Assembly: GCA_965247735.1 (NCBI GenBank)
Contig: CBDFHN010000002.1
Location: 806,001 to 870,000 of the forward strand
DNA length: 64,000 nt
Source: JAOXRU01 sp965247735
GTDB taxonomy: Bacteria; Bacteroidota; Bacteroidia; Flavobacteriales; Flavobacteriaceae
Direction: 5' to 3'
Below are positions 8,028 to 17,121 of the stretch, one piece after another. The position numbers and the translations under genes are program-made. Within the stretch, counting starts at the first letter, position 1; the number at the start of each line of letters is the position of its first letter. The notes beneath the pieces were generated by a model. That model did not search any database. It worked only from the letters and a program-made list of their open reading frames with translations, and had not been told where the DNA came from.

Positions 8028-8480
8028 ATGAAAAAGATACTAGTAATACTATTTATTGGAATATGTGCTTTTGTAAATGCACAATCTACCAATTACAATA
8101 CAGAAGATGGTTATGTTGCAAATGGTTATGATGTAGTCTCCTATTTTAATGGACACAAACCAAAAAAAGGAAATACTACGTATCAAACAACATATGATGG
8201 AGCAAAATTTAGGTTCTCATCTCAAAAAAATATTACATTATTTAAAGATAATCCAAAAAAATATGCCCCTCAATATGGTGGTTGGTGTGCATATGCCATT
8301 GGTAGTACTGGTAAAAAAGTTACTATAGACCCTCAGTCTTATGAAATTAGAAATGGAAAACTATACCTTTTTTACAAAACATGGATTACGGATACTTTAA
8401 AAAAATGGATAAGTGAAGGTCCTGAAAATCTAAGAATACAAGCAGATAAGAACTGGAAAAAGTTAAAATCAAAAGAATAA
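8028..8480 (+). CDS. secreted YHS-domain protein
   Basis: 150 aa. Residues 1-19 are a signal peptide (hydrophobic core, cleavage after NAQ or VNA). The mature part is a YHS domain: GYDVVSYF near 33-40 and YGGWCAYA at 83-90 with C87. YHS domains are short, often metal-related modules found beside copper/heavy-metal proteins, but the periplasmic Bacteroidota form has no fixed function. The start at 8028 is favoured because the signal peptide begins there and the leader copies upstream end in the same ATGAAA. No operon partner is evident. Confidence 0.85.
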   Translation: MKKILVILFIGICAFVNAQSTNYNTEDGYVANGYDVVSYFNGHKPKKGNTTYQTTYDGAKFRFSSQKNITLFKDNPKKYAPQYGGWCAYAIGSTGKKVTIDPQSYEIRNGKLYLFYKTWITDTLKKWISEGPENLRIQADKNWKKLKSKE

Positions 8481-8868
8481 TTTGTTCGAGATTATTAGAA
8501 AACCAATAAAGGTTAGTTCTAGAATAAATATGACTATAAATACTAAACTTCCCCTTATAGTGCTGCTCACTTTTCTTCTTTCTATTCTTTTAAACTCCAA
8601 TAATCCTAAGCATATTTCATTTTGAATGGAATCTTTTAACTCTCAAAGAAAAAACAAAAATCACGAGTATTCTTTATAACAAACATTAGAATGATATCTT
8701 TACCAAGGTTACTTATTTTTAATTTTTCAGAAAAATATAGTTCTCAAAACGATCAACAGTATAGTTTTATTATTAAATTAGTCATTGGATTGTCTTATCT
8801 AGACTCTTCCAATTACCTTAGTTATCTGCAGATCAAAAAACATTTAAAATTAAAAACACAATAATATT
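8481..8868. other. intergenic region, possible 31-codon hydrophobic ORF
   Basis: 388 bp between the YHS gene and the DinB-like gene. The only coding hint is an ATG at 8530 opening 31 codons with a hydrophobic stretch (LPLIVLLTFLLSILL), which could be a tiny membrane peptide or the relic of a signal sequence. Nothing else is recognised. Confidence 0.3.
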
Positions 8869-9354
8869 ATGTTTAATGCTTCTATTCAAACTATTGCGCA
8901 ATTAAAAACTGTTCTTACAGAAATATCATGTGCTTGTTATGTACAACCCTGTAAAACCCTTTCTAATGCAAGTATTGGTCAGCATACAAGGCATATTATA
9001 GAATTGTACCAATGTCTTTTAAATGGCTACCAAAATGCTAATGTATCTTATGATGAAAGGGATAGAAATATCAATATAGAAGAGAAACGGCATTTTGCAA
9101 TAGAAAAACTAGAAGACATTCAGCAAAAATTGGAAAAGCCCGACAAAATTTTGAATATGACATACATACTTAATGGGCAAAAAAACATTCTTGCATCCAA
9201 TTATTATCGTGAAGTAATGTATAACTTAGAGCATACTATTCATCATCAAGCACTGATAAAAGTTGGCTTGGATGAAGTAGCGTGTTTATGTATACCAGAA
9301 AATTTTGGAGTTGCCCCTTCCACCATTGAATATAAAAAAAAATGTGTACAGTAA
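8869..9354 (+). CDS. DinB-superfamily-like protein
   Basis: 161 aa, all-alpha. Histidines typical of the DinB/YfiT four-helix bundle metal site are visible: IGQHTRHIIEL near 57-67 and NLEHTIHHQAL near 126-136. Such proteins bind a divalent metal and include thiol-dependent transferases, but the substrate here is unknown. The 3' end overlaps the following NRDE gene by 13 bp, so the two are co-translated. An enzymatic role is inferred from the fold only. Confidence 0.75.
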   Translation: MFNASIQTIAQLKTVLTEISCACYVQPCKTLSNASIGQHTRHIIELYQCLLNGYQNANVSYDERDRNINIEEKRHFAIEKLEDIQQKLEKPDKILNMTYILNGQKNILASNYYREVMYNLEHTIHHQALIKVGLDEVACLCIPENFGVAPSTIEYKKKCVQ

Positions 9355-10070
9355 GTTTTATTCCCAAAGGGAAAACATATATCATCACCTCTAACCGTGA
9401 TGAACATAATTCAAGACCAATTTCCTTTGCACCAGCAAAAAAAGTAATTAACGGTCATGCATTAATCTATCCTAAAGATCCTCAAGCTGGAGGTACTTGG
9501 TTTGCCATTAATGAAAATGGTGCTGTTGGAGTATTACTCAATGGCGCATTTGCAAAACATATCTCTACAGGAAACTACAGAATCAGTAGAGGTCTAATAG
9601 TACTTGACATTGTATCTCAAGAGCAGCCTTGCTCCTATCTAAATAGTATTAATTTGGATAATATTGAGCCATTTACCTTTATCTTATTCCAAAACAACCA
9701 GCTTTTAGAATTGCGATGGGATGGCAATAAGAAACATATTCAAAAATTGGATGTCTTAAAAAGTTACATTTGGTCTTCTCCTACCTTATATACTAAAGAG
9801 GTAATTAAGCAACGAGAAAACTTGTTTCAAGAATTTCTTGAAAAGAATACTGAGAAAGAAACTGCCGATATCTTAAATTTTCATTCCAATAATTATGGTG
9901 ATGCCGAAAATGGGTTTGTCATGAAAAGAACTTCAGGCCTAAAAACCTTTAGTATAACACAGGCAATTGTAACCAAAGATGAAATTACCATGGGGCATTT
10001 GGATATAGTTAACGATAAACAACATAACACAGCTCTACCTCTTAAATCACTTCTAAACCAAGTAGAATGA
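9342..10070 (+). CDS. NRDE-family protein (TANGO2-like)
   Basis: 242 aa starting MCTVSF, with the family signature NRDE at 18-21 followed by HNSRP. The conserved Cys2 and the N-terminal NRDE match TANGO2/Ser-Thr-rich T10-like proteins, which have been linked to heme trafficking in eukaryotes; the bacterial role is not settled. No signal peptide. It overlaps the DinB-like gene in a different frame, which indicates an operon. The length is typical for bacterial members. Confidence 0.85.
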   Translation: MCTVSFIPKGKTYIITSNRDEHNSRPISFAPAKKVINGHALIYPKDPQAGGTWFAINENGAVGVLLNGAFAKHISTGNYRISRGLIVLDIVSQEQPCSYLNSINLDNIEPFTFILFQNNQLLELRWDGNKKHIQKLDVLKSYIWSSPTLYTKEVIKQRENLFQEFLEKNTEKETADILNFHSNNYGDAENGFVMKRTSGLKTFSITQAIVTKDEITMGHLDIVNDKQHNTALPLKSLLNQVE

Positions 10071-10101
10071 GCTTTACAAAAAAGTAAATTACACAATAGA
10101 G

Positions 10102-10147
10102 ATCGGGAAAAAATGAGTCATAGTGATTTTGAATAATTAATCCCGAT
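10102..10147 (+). promoter_or_regulatory. inverted repeat upstream of small beta-rich gene
   Basis: ATCGGGA (10102-10108) and TCCCGAT (10141-10147) enclose 32 nt that include a 7-codon frame, MSHSDFE. It lies between the NRDE gene and the gene at 10175 and could be a terminator of the former or a leader element of the latter. Confidence 0.25.
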
Positions 10148-10174
10148 GTAACTTCCCAATTTTTTTATAAAACA

Positions 10175-10531
10175 ATGAATATTCAAGATTTAGCTGGAGA
10201 CTACTCTGTAATGGGAAGCAATCAAGATGAAGAGAGTTCTTCGTATAAAGGAATTATTACTCTTACAGTAGACAACAATAGCATTATTGCCAAATGGACC
10301 ATAGGTAAAAACCAACTACAACAGGGAACTGGATTTTTTAAAGATAATATATTAGTGATTAATTTTAATTATCTTGGAGATGATACTAATATATACTTGG
10401 GTGTAGTGGTGTACCGTTGTATTTCTAAAGATATTTTAGATGGCTTTTGGTCAGAAAATCACGGTGATCCCAATTTTATAGGAACTGAACGCTGCTTTAG
10501 AATTACTCAGGAGAAGAAGTTGTTAGAATAA
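10175..10531 (+). CDS. small beta-rich protein of unknown function
   Basis: 118 aa, no signal peptide. The pattern of alternating hydrophobic strands (YKGIITLTVDN, IIAKWTIG, ILVINFNYLG) and the opening GDYSVMGSNQDEE suggest a lipocalin-like or small beta-barrel fold, similar in style to Bacteroidota proteins that open with G-x-Y-x-V-x-G-x-N. Two Cys (in YRCIS and ERCFR) lie in the C-terminal third. A strong hairpin follows the stop. Function unknown. Confidence 0.6.
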   Translation: MNIQDLAGDYSVMGSNQDEESSSYKGIITLTVDNNSIIAKWTIGKNQLQQGTGFFKDNILVINFNYLGDDTNIYLGVVVYRCISKDILDGFWSENHGDPNFIGTERCFRITQEKKLLE

Positions 10532-10540
10532 TTTTTAACA

Positions 10541-10577
10541 AACTAAAGCTGAATAATGTTATTATTCAGCTTTAGTT
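10541..10577. terminator. strong bidirectional hairpin
   Basis: A perfect 17-bp stem, 10541-10557 with 10561-10577, and a 3-nt GTT loop, AACTAAAGC at its base. It sits between the plus gene ending at 10531 and the minus pseudogene ending at 10671, so it can serve both directions. Confidence 0.8.
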
Positions 10578-11639
10578 AATTATTTAATGGTCCATAATAG
10601 TTATCTAGGGCTAAATATTGCAACTTTTTTCATTGTTTATAAGCATCATAAAAATTGAATATATTAACAATCAATTTACACTAACAGCACTACCGCAAGA
10701 TTGGTTGGCATTACTAATTTTAGTTGCTTTTGCAGAAGAGGCATTAGCACTAAAACTATAATAAAGATTCTTTTTGCAATTGTATTTCCCACCACCAGAA
10801 TGAGTAGAAAGACGTGATCCACTACTTGACCCTTCCTCATAAATATATATTTCCTTCCCTGTTTTATTAATTAGGGTAAGGGTATTCTGACTATCACTTT
10901 TAGCAAAACTATTGTTACGTTCTTTTATACGCTTGTATTCAGCAGAATTACGCCAGTCGTCTCTTTGTTTGTTAATGGCATCAATAGTAAGTTGTCTTAT
11001 GGCATTGGTATTTTCCACAAGTGCAGCATTTCTAGGGTCTTTTACCCATTCCGCATATACTTCTTGTTGTTTAGCAAAAGCTTTATCCAAATAATTTTGC
11101 AAGGTCTGGTGCGGTTGCATAGCTTTCATCTTTTTTGGCGATTTCATAACCTCTTTCATCTTTTTAAAACCACCCATTTTTTTAGCTTGGTGTTCCATAA
11201 CAGAAACAAGCTTATAGTTATCAATCCAATCTTCTATTACAAAAATCTTACTGTCCAAAAACACAAGACGATTTCCATCTCTATATTTATTAATTCTGGG
11301 GGCAAAACCCAATGCGTCTTGCATTTCTTTGTTACCTTCAAAAACCTTTTCACCATAAGTAATAGGGAAGGCTGCGTTATCTGGCAAATACATCACTTCT
11401 TTAAAACTTATCTGGTCTGTCAGCATCCTCTCCAAAATACATATATACTTCTTTATGTGCAGCAGGTTGTATTCTATAATTTTCAGTTCTTATAAGTTCA
11501 AAGTACAACACGTCTAATCCTCCTTCATAGGTATCGCCATCTTGTTGAGTTAAATAAGCCAAGTATACATCTTGTTTTATATTGTTCAATTCTTGACTCT
11601 AATGTTTTATTTCGTTTTGCGCTTTGGTTGCAGTACTGA

Positions 11640-11697
11640 ACCACTATGGACTTAAAGTCCATAGGTTCGGGCTGGTGACTCAAAGTCACCCAGTGGT
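11640..11697 (-). repeat. right-end structure of the IS: two hairpins inside an outer stem
   Basis: Hairpin 1 is CTATGGACTT/AAGTCCATAG (11644-11664, 1-nt loop). Hairpin 2 is GGTGACT/AGTCACC (11674-11690, 3-nt loop). ACCACT (11640-11645) can pair with AGTGGT (11692-11697), giving a three-way junction. Single-strand transposases of the HUH type recognise such hairpins. It overlaps the tnpA stop. Confidence 0.65.
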
Positions 11698-12134
11698 CAT
11701 TGCTCAATTATAAAGTTCGTTGCATTACCTTGATCTGGTCTTCGATGATGCTCCAAGTATTCATTGACCATCTCATCAGTAATATTTCCTGTACTCCAAC
11801 ATCCATAACCAATACCCCAAAAATGCCTACCCCAATATTTATGCTTTAATTCTGGAAACTCTTGCTGAAGCTTTCTTGAACTACGCCCTTTTAACTTCTT
11901 AACCAAATAGCTCACATTTTGAGAAGGACCATATTCCAAATGCATATGAACATGATCTTTAGATATCACCCCTTTTAATATTTTAACATCTTCTGCATCG
12001 CATATTTGTACCAAAATAGTGCGACAACGGACTTGTAGATCTCCTTTCAAAACATGATAACGATATTTTGTACTCCAAACTATATGTACTGTTAAACGGG
12101 ATACACTATGTCCATTTGATCTTTGTTCTGACAT
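11697..12134 (-). CDS. tnpA: IS200-type HUH transposase TnpA
   Basis: 145 aa from the ATG at 12134. The upstream in-frame ATG at 12176 is rejected because the conserved N-terminus begins MSEQRSNGHS and the left-end hairpin lies at 12171-12186. The HUH motif is H63-M-H65 in KDHVHMHLE and the probable catalytic tyrosine is Y126 in VNEYLEHH. This is the Y1 transposase of IS200/IS605 elements, which moves single-stranded DNA by cutting at 5'-phosphotyrosine links. Length is normal for the family and no residue is missing, so it may be active. No TnpB gene accompanies it. Confidence 0.93.
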   Translation of the reverse strand: MSEQRSNGHSVSRLTVHIVWSTKYRYHVLKGDLQVRCRTILVQICDAEDVKILKGVISKDHVHMHLEYGPSQNVSYLVKKLKGRSSRKLQQEFPELKHKYWGRHFWGIGYGCWSTGNITDEMVNEYLEHHRRPDQGNATNFIIEQ

Positions 12135-12465
12135 AAAACAAATGTAAAGGTTTTTAGAAGCTAAAGCAACATGCACTAAAGTACATAGTTTTAACTATTT
12201 TTGAGACCAATAAAACCGACAATGTAAAACAATGCTATAATTTTTTTCATTTTATTAAAAATTTGTAATACATATTTTTTTAGCTATTAAATATTTTTAA
12301 CCAGAGAATAACGAACATAACATTTATTGTTAATAACCATATACTATTTCTTCCAAAACTCGAGTTTGAGCTTCCTATTCTACTTAATAAATGGTAATTA
12401 CAAAATATTTGAATGTAAAAAACAAGAAATTTCATTAATCAAAAAACAATGCACTCTCAACTACT

Positions 12466-13470
12466 TTACTTTCCTTTTATCCTATTCCACAATTCCGATG
12501 CAATTTTTTTACCCTCTTTTACTTCCTTTTTAGTCTCAGAAACGATTAGGTCATCACCATCATGTTCTAATAGAAAACTGAACACAAACTTTGCATCTTT
12601 ATCATTCATTGATAAGGTTCCAAACCTTAGGTCATTAAAATACAATTTATTGTTGGCCTTACTTATGGTGTACCACGATTCAGAAATAGCAATTAGCCGC
12701 TTTACTTTTTCATTATTTTTTAGCTTTCCTAGCAGCTCGTGATTCTTAGGATAAACTTTAAAGTCAATTTTTTGATCTGAATCGAACAATGAATAATGTC
12801 CCAATAAATATGCATCTGGAGTTTCAACATTGGCAACCCACAATATAGAGTTCATTGGAGTTGGTTTTACTGTAATTTCTGAATAAGCAATATGTTGTGC
12901 ATCCAAGTTTCTTTTAAACACAGCATATGTAATCCCTTTTAATACAATAGTTAATATCATATATGCCGAGCTAATAATTAATCCCAAATTATTGATTTTT
13001 CTCCGCTTGGGGTTTGTTCTTTTATAAAACATTGCGACCACCACAAAAATCAGAAAAGGTAAGGTATATAAGGGATCTACTACAAATATGTTTTTATAAG
13101 CAAGTCTAATATCTAAAGGCCAGAAAAACTTAGTTCCCCAGGTTGTATGTGCATCTAGTAAAGGATGAGTTACCAGCGTAAAAAAATAAAAAATAGACCA
13201 CTCTTTAAAACTAGCTTCTTTACCCTTATAAATTTTTCCCATTATCCATGCCATAAATGGAGAAAACAAGATGCAAAAAAACAAAGAGTGAGTAATTCCC
13301 CTATGAATTTCCAATGCACTTACGGTATCGGTAAAATAATTGGCTAAAACATCTAGATCCGGAATAGTACCAGCAATTGCTCCCCAAAGCATGGCTTTAT
13401 TACCTATTTTCTTTCCCAAACAAGCTTCTCCAACAGCCGCTCCAAGTACAATTTGTGTTAACGAATCCAT
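12466..13470 (-). CDS. YdjM/DUF457 metal-dependent hydrolase-like membrane protein
   Basis: 334 aa. The N-terminus MDSLTQIVLGAAVGEA, IPDLDVL, HRGITHS and THPLLDAHTTWGT are the hallmark motifs of the YdjM (DUF457) family, annotated as membrane-bound metal-dependent hydrolases. Several membrane segments lie in the first ~190 residues, followed by a soluble C-terminal domain of about 140 residues. The bacterial role is poorly known (E. coli YdjM is SOS-linked). It stands alone on the minus strand. Confidence 0.85.
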   Translation of the reverse strand: MDSLTQIVLGAAVGEACLGKKIGNKAMLWGAIAGTIPDLDVLANYFTDTVSALEIHRGITHSLFFCILFSPFMAWIMGKIYKGKEASFKEWSIFYFFTLVTHPLLDAHTTWGTKFFWPLDIRLAYKNIFVVDPLYTLPFLIFVVVAMFYKRTNPKRRKINNLGLIISSAYMILTIVLKGITYAVFKRNLDAQHIAYSEITVKPTPMNSILWVANVETPDAYLLGHYSLFDSDQKIDFKVYPKNHELLGKLKNNEKVKRLIAISESWYTISKANNKLYFNDLRFGTLSMNDKDAKFVFSFLLEHDGDDLIVSETKKEVKEGKKIASELWNRIKGK

Positions 13471-13567
13471 TTTGTAATTTTAAAATAACAATACTAATCA
13501 TTTTAAAGCAAACAAAAATTAACACAGGTTAATTAATACTAAAAAAAGATGCGCAATACTTGTAGTT

Positions 13568-16474
13568 TTATTCTATTTTTCCAGAAAACACAATTGTGGT
13601 ACCTTCACCTACTTCAGAAATAATGTCAAGTTTACAATCAATTGATCTTGCTCTTTTTTTCATATTTAGCAAGCCCGACTTTCTTTTGATATCTTCCAAA
13701 TCAAACCCTAATCCAAAATCTTGACATGATATAATCAAATTCTCATTTTCAGCTTTCAAAATTATCTTCACCTCTTTGGTTTGCGAATGTTTTACAGCAT
13801 TATGTAATGATTCTTTAAAAATAAGTAACAATTGCCTACTCCAAAAACTTGGTAGGTTATAGTCTTTATCTAAAAACGTATCACAAGATATACTAACGTC
13901 GTTAGTTTCTTCAAAATCATAAACAATACCTTCTAAGCGTTCAAAAATTAAGGCAACAGCATTGTTTTTTGGATTATTTGCCCATAAAAAGTCCTGAATA
14001 TCTATGTTAAGTTTAGAAATTCCGTCATCCAAATGATTCAAAAATTTATTGAAATTTTCATCAGATTCCACATGTTGTTCTTTTATCTCTTTTAAAATAG
14101 ATGCGGTAACATTAATTCCAGCAAGTCTATTTCCAAAATTATCATGTAGATCCATTGCTATGGCTTTTTGTGAATCTTCTAAGCTTTTTTCTAATTCTTC
14201 CTTTCTCTTGATAACAGTTACCAAATACAATTTTTTCTTGGTTTGGTTTTTTGCAAAAATAGTCAACCAAAAAATAACAATCCCCATAATAATCATCCCA
14301 TAAATCATCAAAATTGATGGGCGCTGATGCCAAGCTTTATTTACCGAAAAACTTTTAGTATAAAATTCTTTAAAATCGCCCTTTTTACTAGCGATATACC
14401 TTAAACTTATATTATGATTTCCATGAGATAAATGGGAAACATTTAATACATCAGAATCTAAATCTTTCCAATTAGCATCATTGATTTTATACTCAAAATT
14501 AAATATTTTCGGGAATGTTTTATCCAAATACTCTAAGGTTAAAAAGTCGTTGTTTTTCTCAATTCCTACAACACTATTATTAATCTGTCTATTTAAAATT
14601 TTGTTTTTATTAAGCAATAAAGCTCCATTGTCTGTTGCAATATAGTATTGGTTATTATCTTTTTTTATAACGTCATTAACAAATAAAAACTTTGATTCAT
14701 CTTTAACTTTTCTAATTATTTGTAATTCTTTATTTAAGATCAATAATCCATTATCCTGAGTAGCAACCCAAATTAAATCGTCGTCTATTAGAATGTCATT
14801 AACTTTAAACTTATGAGATACCTTCTTTACTATTTCTTGTGTGTTTTCAGCTATTATTTTAAAATCAGATTTTCCACTTACAAAAAATGAATTCCCCATA
14901 AATGTTTTAAAAAAATCAATTTCATTTTCCAATGATTGATATTGGCTTATATATTGCTTTTCTTTTAAATCATAAACATAAAAACTTTTTCTTGTAGACT
15001 GATATATTTTACCATCTATAATACTAACATCCCTAGAGTTAAATATCTTATTTTTATAAAATTTCTCTTTTTTCTTATCTGCAATTGTTGTCAAATAAAA
15101 TAGAGAATAATGCTCGTGGTAAATAGTTGAATCAGAAACTTTATCAATATAATTCCCAAAATAGTAAACGACATTATCTTTCTCGTAGCCATCCTCATTA
15201 AAGTCTTTTAGATGATTTGGACTATTAATATCTCTATTATAGGTTAAGTATCTTTTCCCGTTTTTAATTTCCAAATAATCTGTCGGGTAATCATAAGGAG
15301 ACGTTCCATCCTCAAAAATTAAATTATTCTTTTCGAAGAATGCAAAACCATTAGTAAATCCTTCTCTAATTTTTAAAATTAATCTGTCTTTAAACAAATG
15401 GGAATTGACATAATTGTCTTCTGCATTAAAAAAGCAAAACAATCCATTTGTCTTTGTCGCTAAATAAATATTACTATTTTTATCTACTAAAACCTTTCTT
15501 AGATTACTTCTATTAATGTTTAGTCTTTTATTTAATGATATTAGCGTGTTTTTAAAAAAATCAACAATATATACCGATTTTTGATGATCATTTTTATTAA
15601 GTGTTTCAATTACAACTTCGGTTTTATTATAATAAAACACATTGAATGGCACCTCTCCCTTGGAATCAAACTTTATGGATGGTATTCTATTCTTAGATAT
15701 AATTTTATCTGTTGTAAACACAAATAAAGAATCTATTGTTGCTCCATAATACGCTTTTAGCTTCTTGTTATAGTTTAGACTTCTGATTATTTTATGCTCT
15801 AAAAAAGGAAATACCTTTTCAAAAGAGGTTAAATCATCATTAAGTTTAAAAACTCCCTTTAGCTTATTTTTCTGATCATTGATCGCTATACCTTCAAAAA
15901 AAAGTATTGAATCTTTATTTATCTTAACAAATTTTCCATTTATTTTTTTTTGAACTTTATCGGATAAACTTACTAGAAGCTCACCGTTTTTTAAATATGT
16001 AAAATACTCATCAAAGCTTTTTACGATATCATTTTCAATGGTTATTACATCGTAGTTAGAAGCAACTCTTCCATAGCTTATGATTTTATTTTTAAATAAC
16101 TCTCCAGCAATAATGGGTTTTGGAAGGCCTATTTTTTTTATTTTTTTTGTTCTTGTATCTAATTTTTCAATTTCATATTCTTCTCCTATTTCACTAGGAA
16201 CCGCATAGAAATACTCTTCATTATCAGGGAAAAATATATTGCTTGCGAAATTTTTAAATGGAAAGTGCGAAATTTTGTTATCCGAAATACTAAAAAGCCC
16301 ATTTTCTGTACAAGCGTAAACATCACCTTCGGCATTTAACTCTAGGCTAGTAACAAAATCGCCAAAACCATTACCAATATTGTAATTCCTGAACAAAACT
16401 TGCCCGCTAACAACTGTTGTAATTCCAAAAAATAAAAAAAAGAACACAGTCTTTTGTAACTGCCTATAGGTCAT
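13568..16474 (-). CDS. sensor histidine kinase with beta-propeller ectodomain
   Basis: 968 aa. A signal peptide (about 1-24, ending VVSGQ) is followed by about 600 residues of propeller-like repeats and a Y_Y_Y-type domain near 630-710. One transmembrane helix lies at about 720-741. The cytoplasmic part is a HisKA_3/HATPase kinase: phospho-acceptor H777 in DLHDNFGNRLAG, N-box KESLHNAVKHS near 887, and G1 QDFGLGFD near 918. This is the NarX/DesK-type arrangement common in Bacteroidota. It overlaps the upstream LuxR-type regulator by 4 bp, so the pair forms one two-component system. The ligand is unknown. Confidence 0.9.
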   Translation of the reverse strand: MTYRQLQKTVFFFLFFGITTVVSGQVLFRNYNIGNGFGDFVTSLELNAEGDVYACTENGLFSISDNKISHFPFKNFASNIFFPDNEEYFYAVPSEIGEEYEIEKLDTRTKKIKKIGLPKPIIAGELFKNKIISYGRVASNYDVITIENDIVKSFDEYFTYLKNGELLVSLSDKVQKKINGKFVKINKDSILFFEGIAINDQKNKLKGVFKLNDDLTSFEKVFPFLEHKIIRSLNYNKKLKAYYGATIDSLFVFTTDKIISKNRIPSIKFDSKGEVPFNVFYYNKTEVVIETLNKNDHQKSVYIVDFFKNTLISLNKRLNINRSNLRKVLVDKNSNIYLATKTNGLFCFFNAEDNYVNSHLFKDRLILKIREGFTNGFAFFEKNNLIFEDGTSPYDYPTDYLEIKNGKRYLTYNRDINSPNHLKDFNEDGYEKDNVVYYFGNYIDKVSDSTIYHEHYSLFYLTTIADKKKEKFYKNKIFNSRDVSIIDGKIYQSTRKSFYVYDLKEKQYISQYQSLENEIDFFKTFMGNSFFVSGKSDFKIIAENTQEIVKKVSHKFKVNDILIDDDLIWVATQDNGLLILNKELQIIRKVKDESKFLFVNDVIKKDNNQYYIATDNGALLLNKNKILNRQINNSVVGIEKNNDFLTLEYLDKTFPKIFNFEYKINDANWKDLDSDVLNVSHLSHGNHNISLRYIASKKGDFKEFYTKSFSVNKAWHQRPSILMIYGMIIMGIVIFWLTIFAKNQTKKKLYLVTVIKRKEELEKSLEDSQKAIAMDLHDNFGNRLAGINVTASILKEIKEQHVESDENFNKFLNHLDDGISKLNIDIQDFLWANNPKNNAVALIFERLEGIVYDFEETNDVSISCDTFLDKDYNLPSFWSRQLLLIFKESLHNAVKHSQTKEVKIILKAENENLIISCQDFGLGFDLEDIKRKSGLLNMKKRARSIDCKLDIISEVGEGTTIVFSGKIE

Positions 16475-17121
16475 TTTATTTTATTAGTAAAAATCTCTTT
16501 TTCATCAAGCTTTGCCAACATTTCTATTATTTTAGAGTTAGAATCCCCTCCAAGCTTTGCAGATATATTTTTCTTATCTCTATTAAGAGTTTTAATTGAT
16601 AATGACAAATTTTCGGCCATATATTCATCAGAAACTCCTTTGGTCAAAAACTTTAATATATCCTTCTCTCGGTCTGTAAATGTATTTGATTTTATCTTTT
16701 TTAATAGAACATTCAACCTTTTAGAAACGTTTGAACTCATGGGTGTAACACCATTTTCAATAGCAATCAATGCATTGTAAAAATCTGTTTTCCCTACAGG
16801 CTTAGCCAAATAACCATCAGCCATATTTTTTATAGAATCTTCAATTACTACCGTATCATCATAAAGGCTAATCATTATAATTTTAACATCTGGATCTATA
16901 TTTTTAAAATTAGCAATTCCATCAATACCATTAGTGCCTGGTAAGGAAATATCAGAAATAATAATATCAGGACATATGCTATCGTACTCATACAACGCCT
17001 CTTCTATCGTTTCATAAGCGCCTTTCAATACATAATTATCAAAAGATTCAATAAAGTATTTGTAAGAATCTTGAATAACTAAATCGTCCTCAATTATTAT
17101 AATTGTTTTCTTTTTCTCCAT
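16471..17121 (-). CDS. NarL/LuxR-type response regulator
   Basis: 216 aa. Receiver: acidic pair E11-D12-D13, phospho-acceptor D57 in IIISDISLPG, conserved Lys in YLAKPVG. The DNA-binding domain starts at about 149 (FTDREKDILKFL) with recognition helix LSIKTLNRDKKNISAKLG. It is the first gene of the pair and its end overlaps the kinase start (4 bp). The HxK partner is of the matching HisKA_3 class. A TATTTTTG box on the minus strand at 17184-17191 could be its promoter. Confidence 0.92.
   Translation of the reverse strand: MEKKKTIIIIEDDLVIQDSYKYFIESFDNYVLKGAYETIEEALYEYDSICPDIIISDISLPGTNGIDGIANFKNIDPDVKIIMISLYDDTVVIEDSIKNMADGYLAKPVGKTDFYNALIAIENGVTPMSSNVSKRLNVLLKKIKSNTFTDREKDILKFLTKGVSDEYMAENLSLSIKTLNRDKKNISAKLGGDSNSKIIEMLAKLDEKEIFTNKIK

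Larger units (their letters stand above)
11632..12202 (-). mobile_element. IS200/IS605-family element carrying only tnpA
   Basis: About 570 bp with one transposase gene and subterminal hairpins on both sides: ATGCAC/GTACAT at 12171-12186 on the left end, and a two-hairpin structure at 11640-11697 on the right end. Boundaries are estimated from the interrupted signal peptide: GGTCTC ends the upstream coding part and GCAACC resumes it. No terminal inverted repeats or target duplication are seen, as expected for this family. Confidence 0.75.
10671..12250 (-). pseudogene. secreted protein gene disrupted by an IS200-type insertion, a nonsense codon and a frameshift
   Basis: Pieces of one gene can be joined on the minus strand. 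A signal-peptide start lies at 12250 (MKKIIALFYIVGFIGL) and runs into the insertion near 12202. Coding sense resumes just past the right end of the element near 11631 (ATKAQNEIKH), meets an in-frame TAG, and continues as an open frame to 11401. There an extra T in an AAGTTTTAAAG run shifts the frame; removing it joins DADRPDKF to KEVMYLPDN and restores reading to 10671. The body is Lys-rich in the middle (near 11130-11190) and ends in a Ser/Gly-rich tail with two Cys. Family not recognised. A sequencing error could explain the frameshift but not the insertion. Confidence 0.7.

Noticed and set aside
11525..11707. 60-codon minus-strand frame
   Set aside because: It spans the right end of the IS and part of the pseudogene in a wrong frame; a chance frame.
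12134..12176. Longer start for the IS200 transposase
   Set aside because: The extra 14 residues overlap the left-end hairpin and precede the conserved MSEQRSNGHS start.
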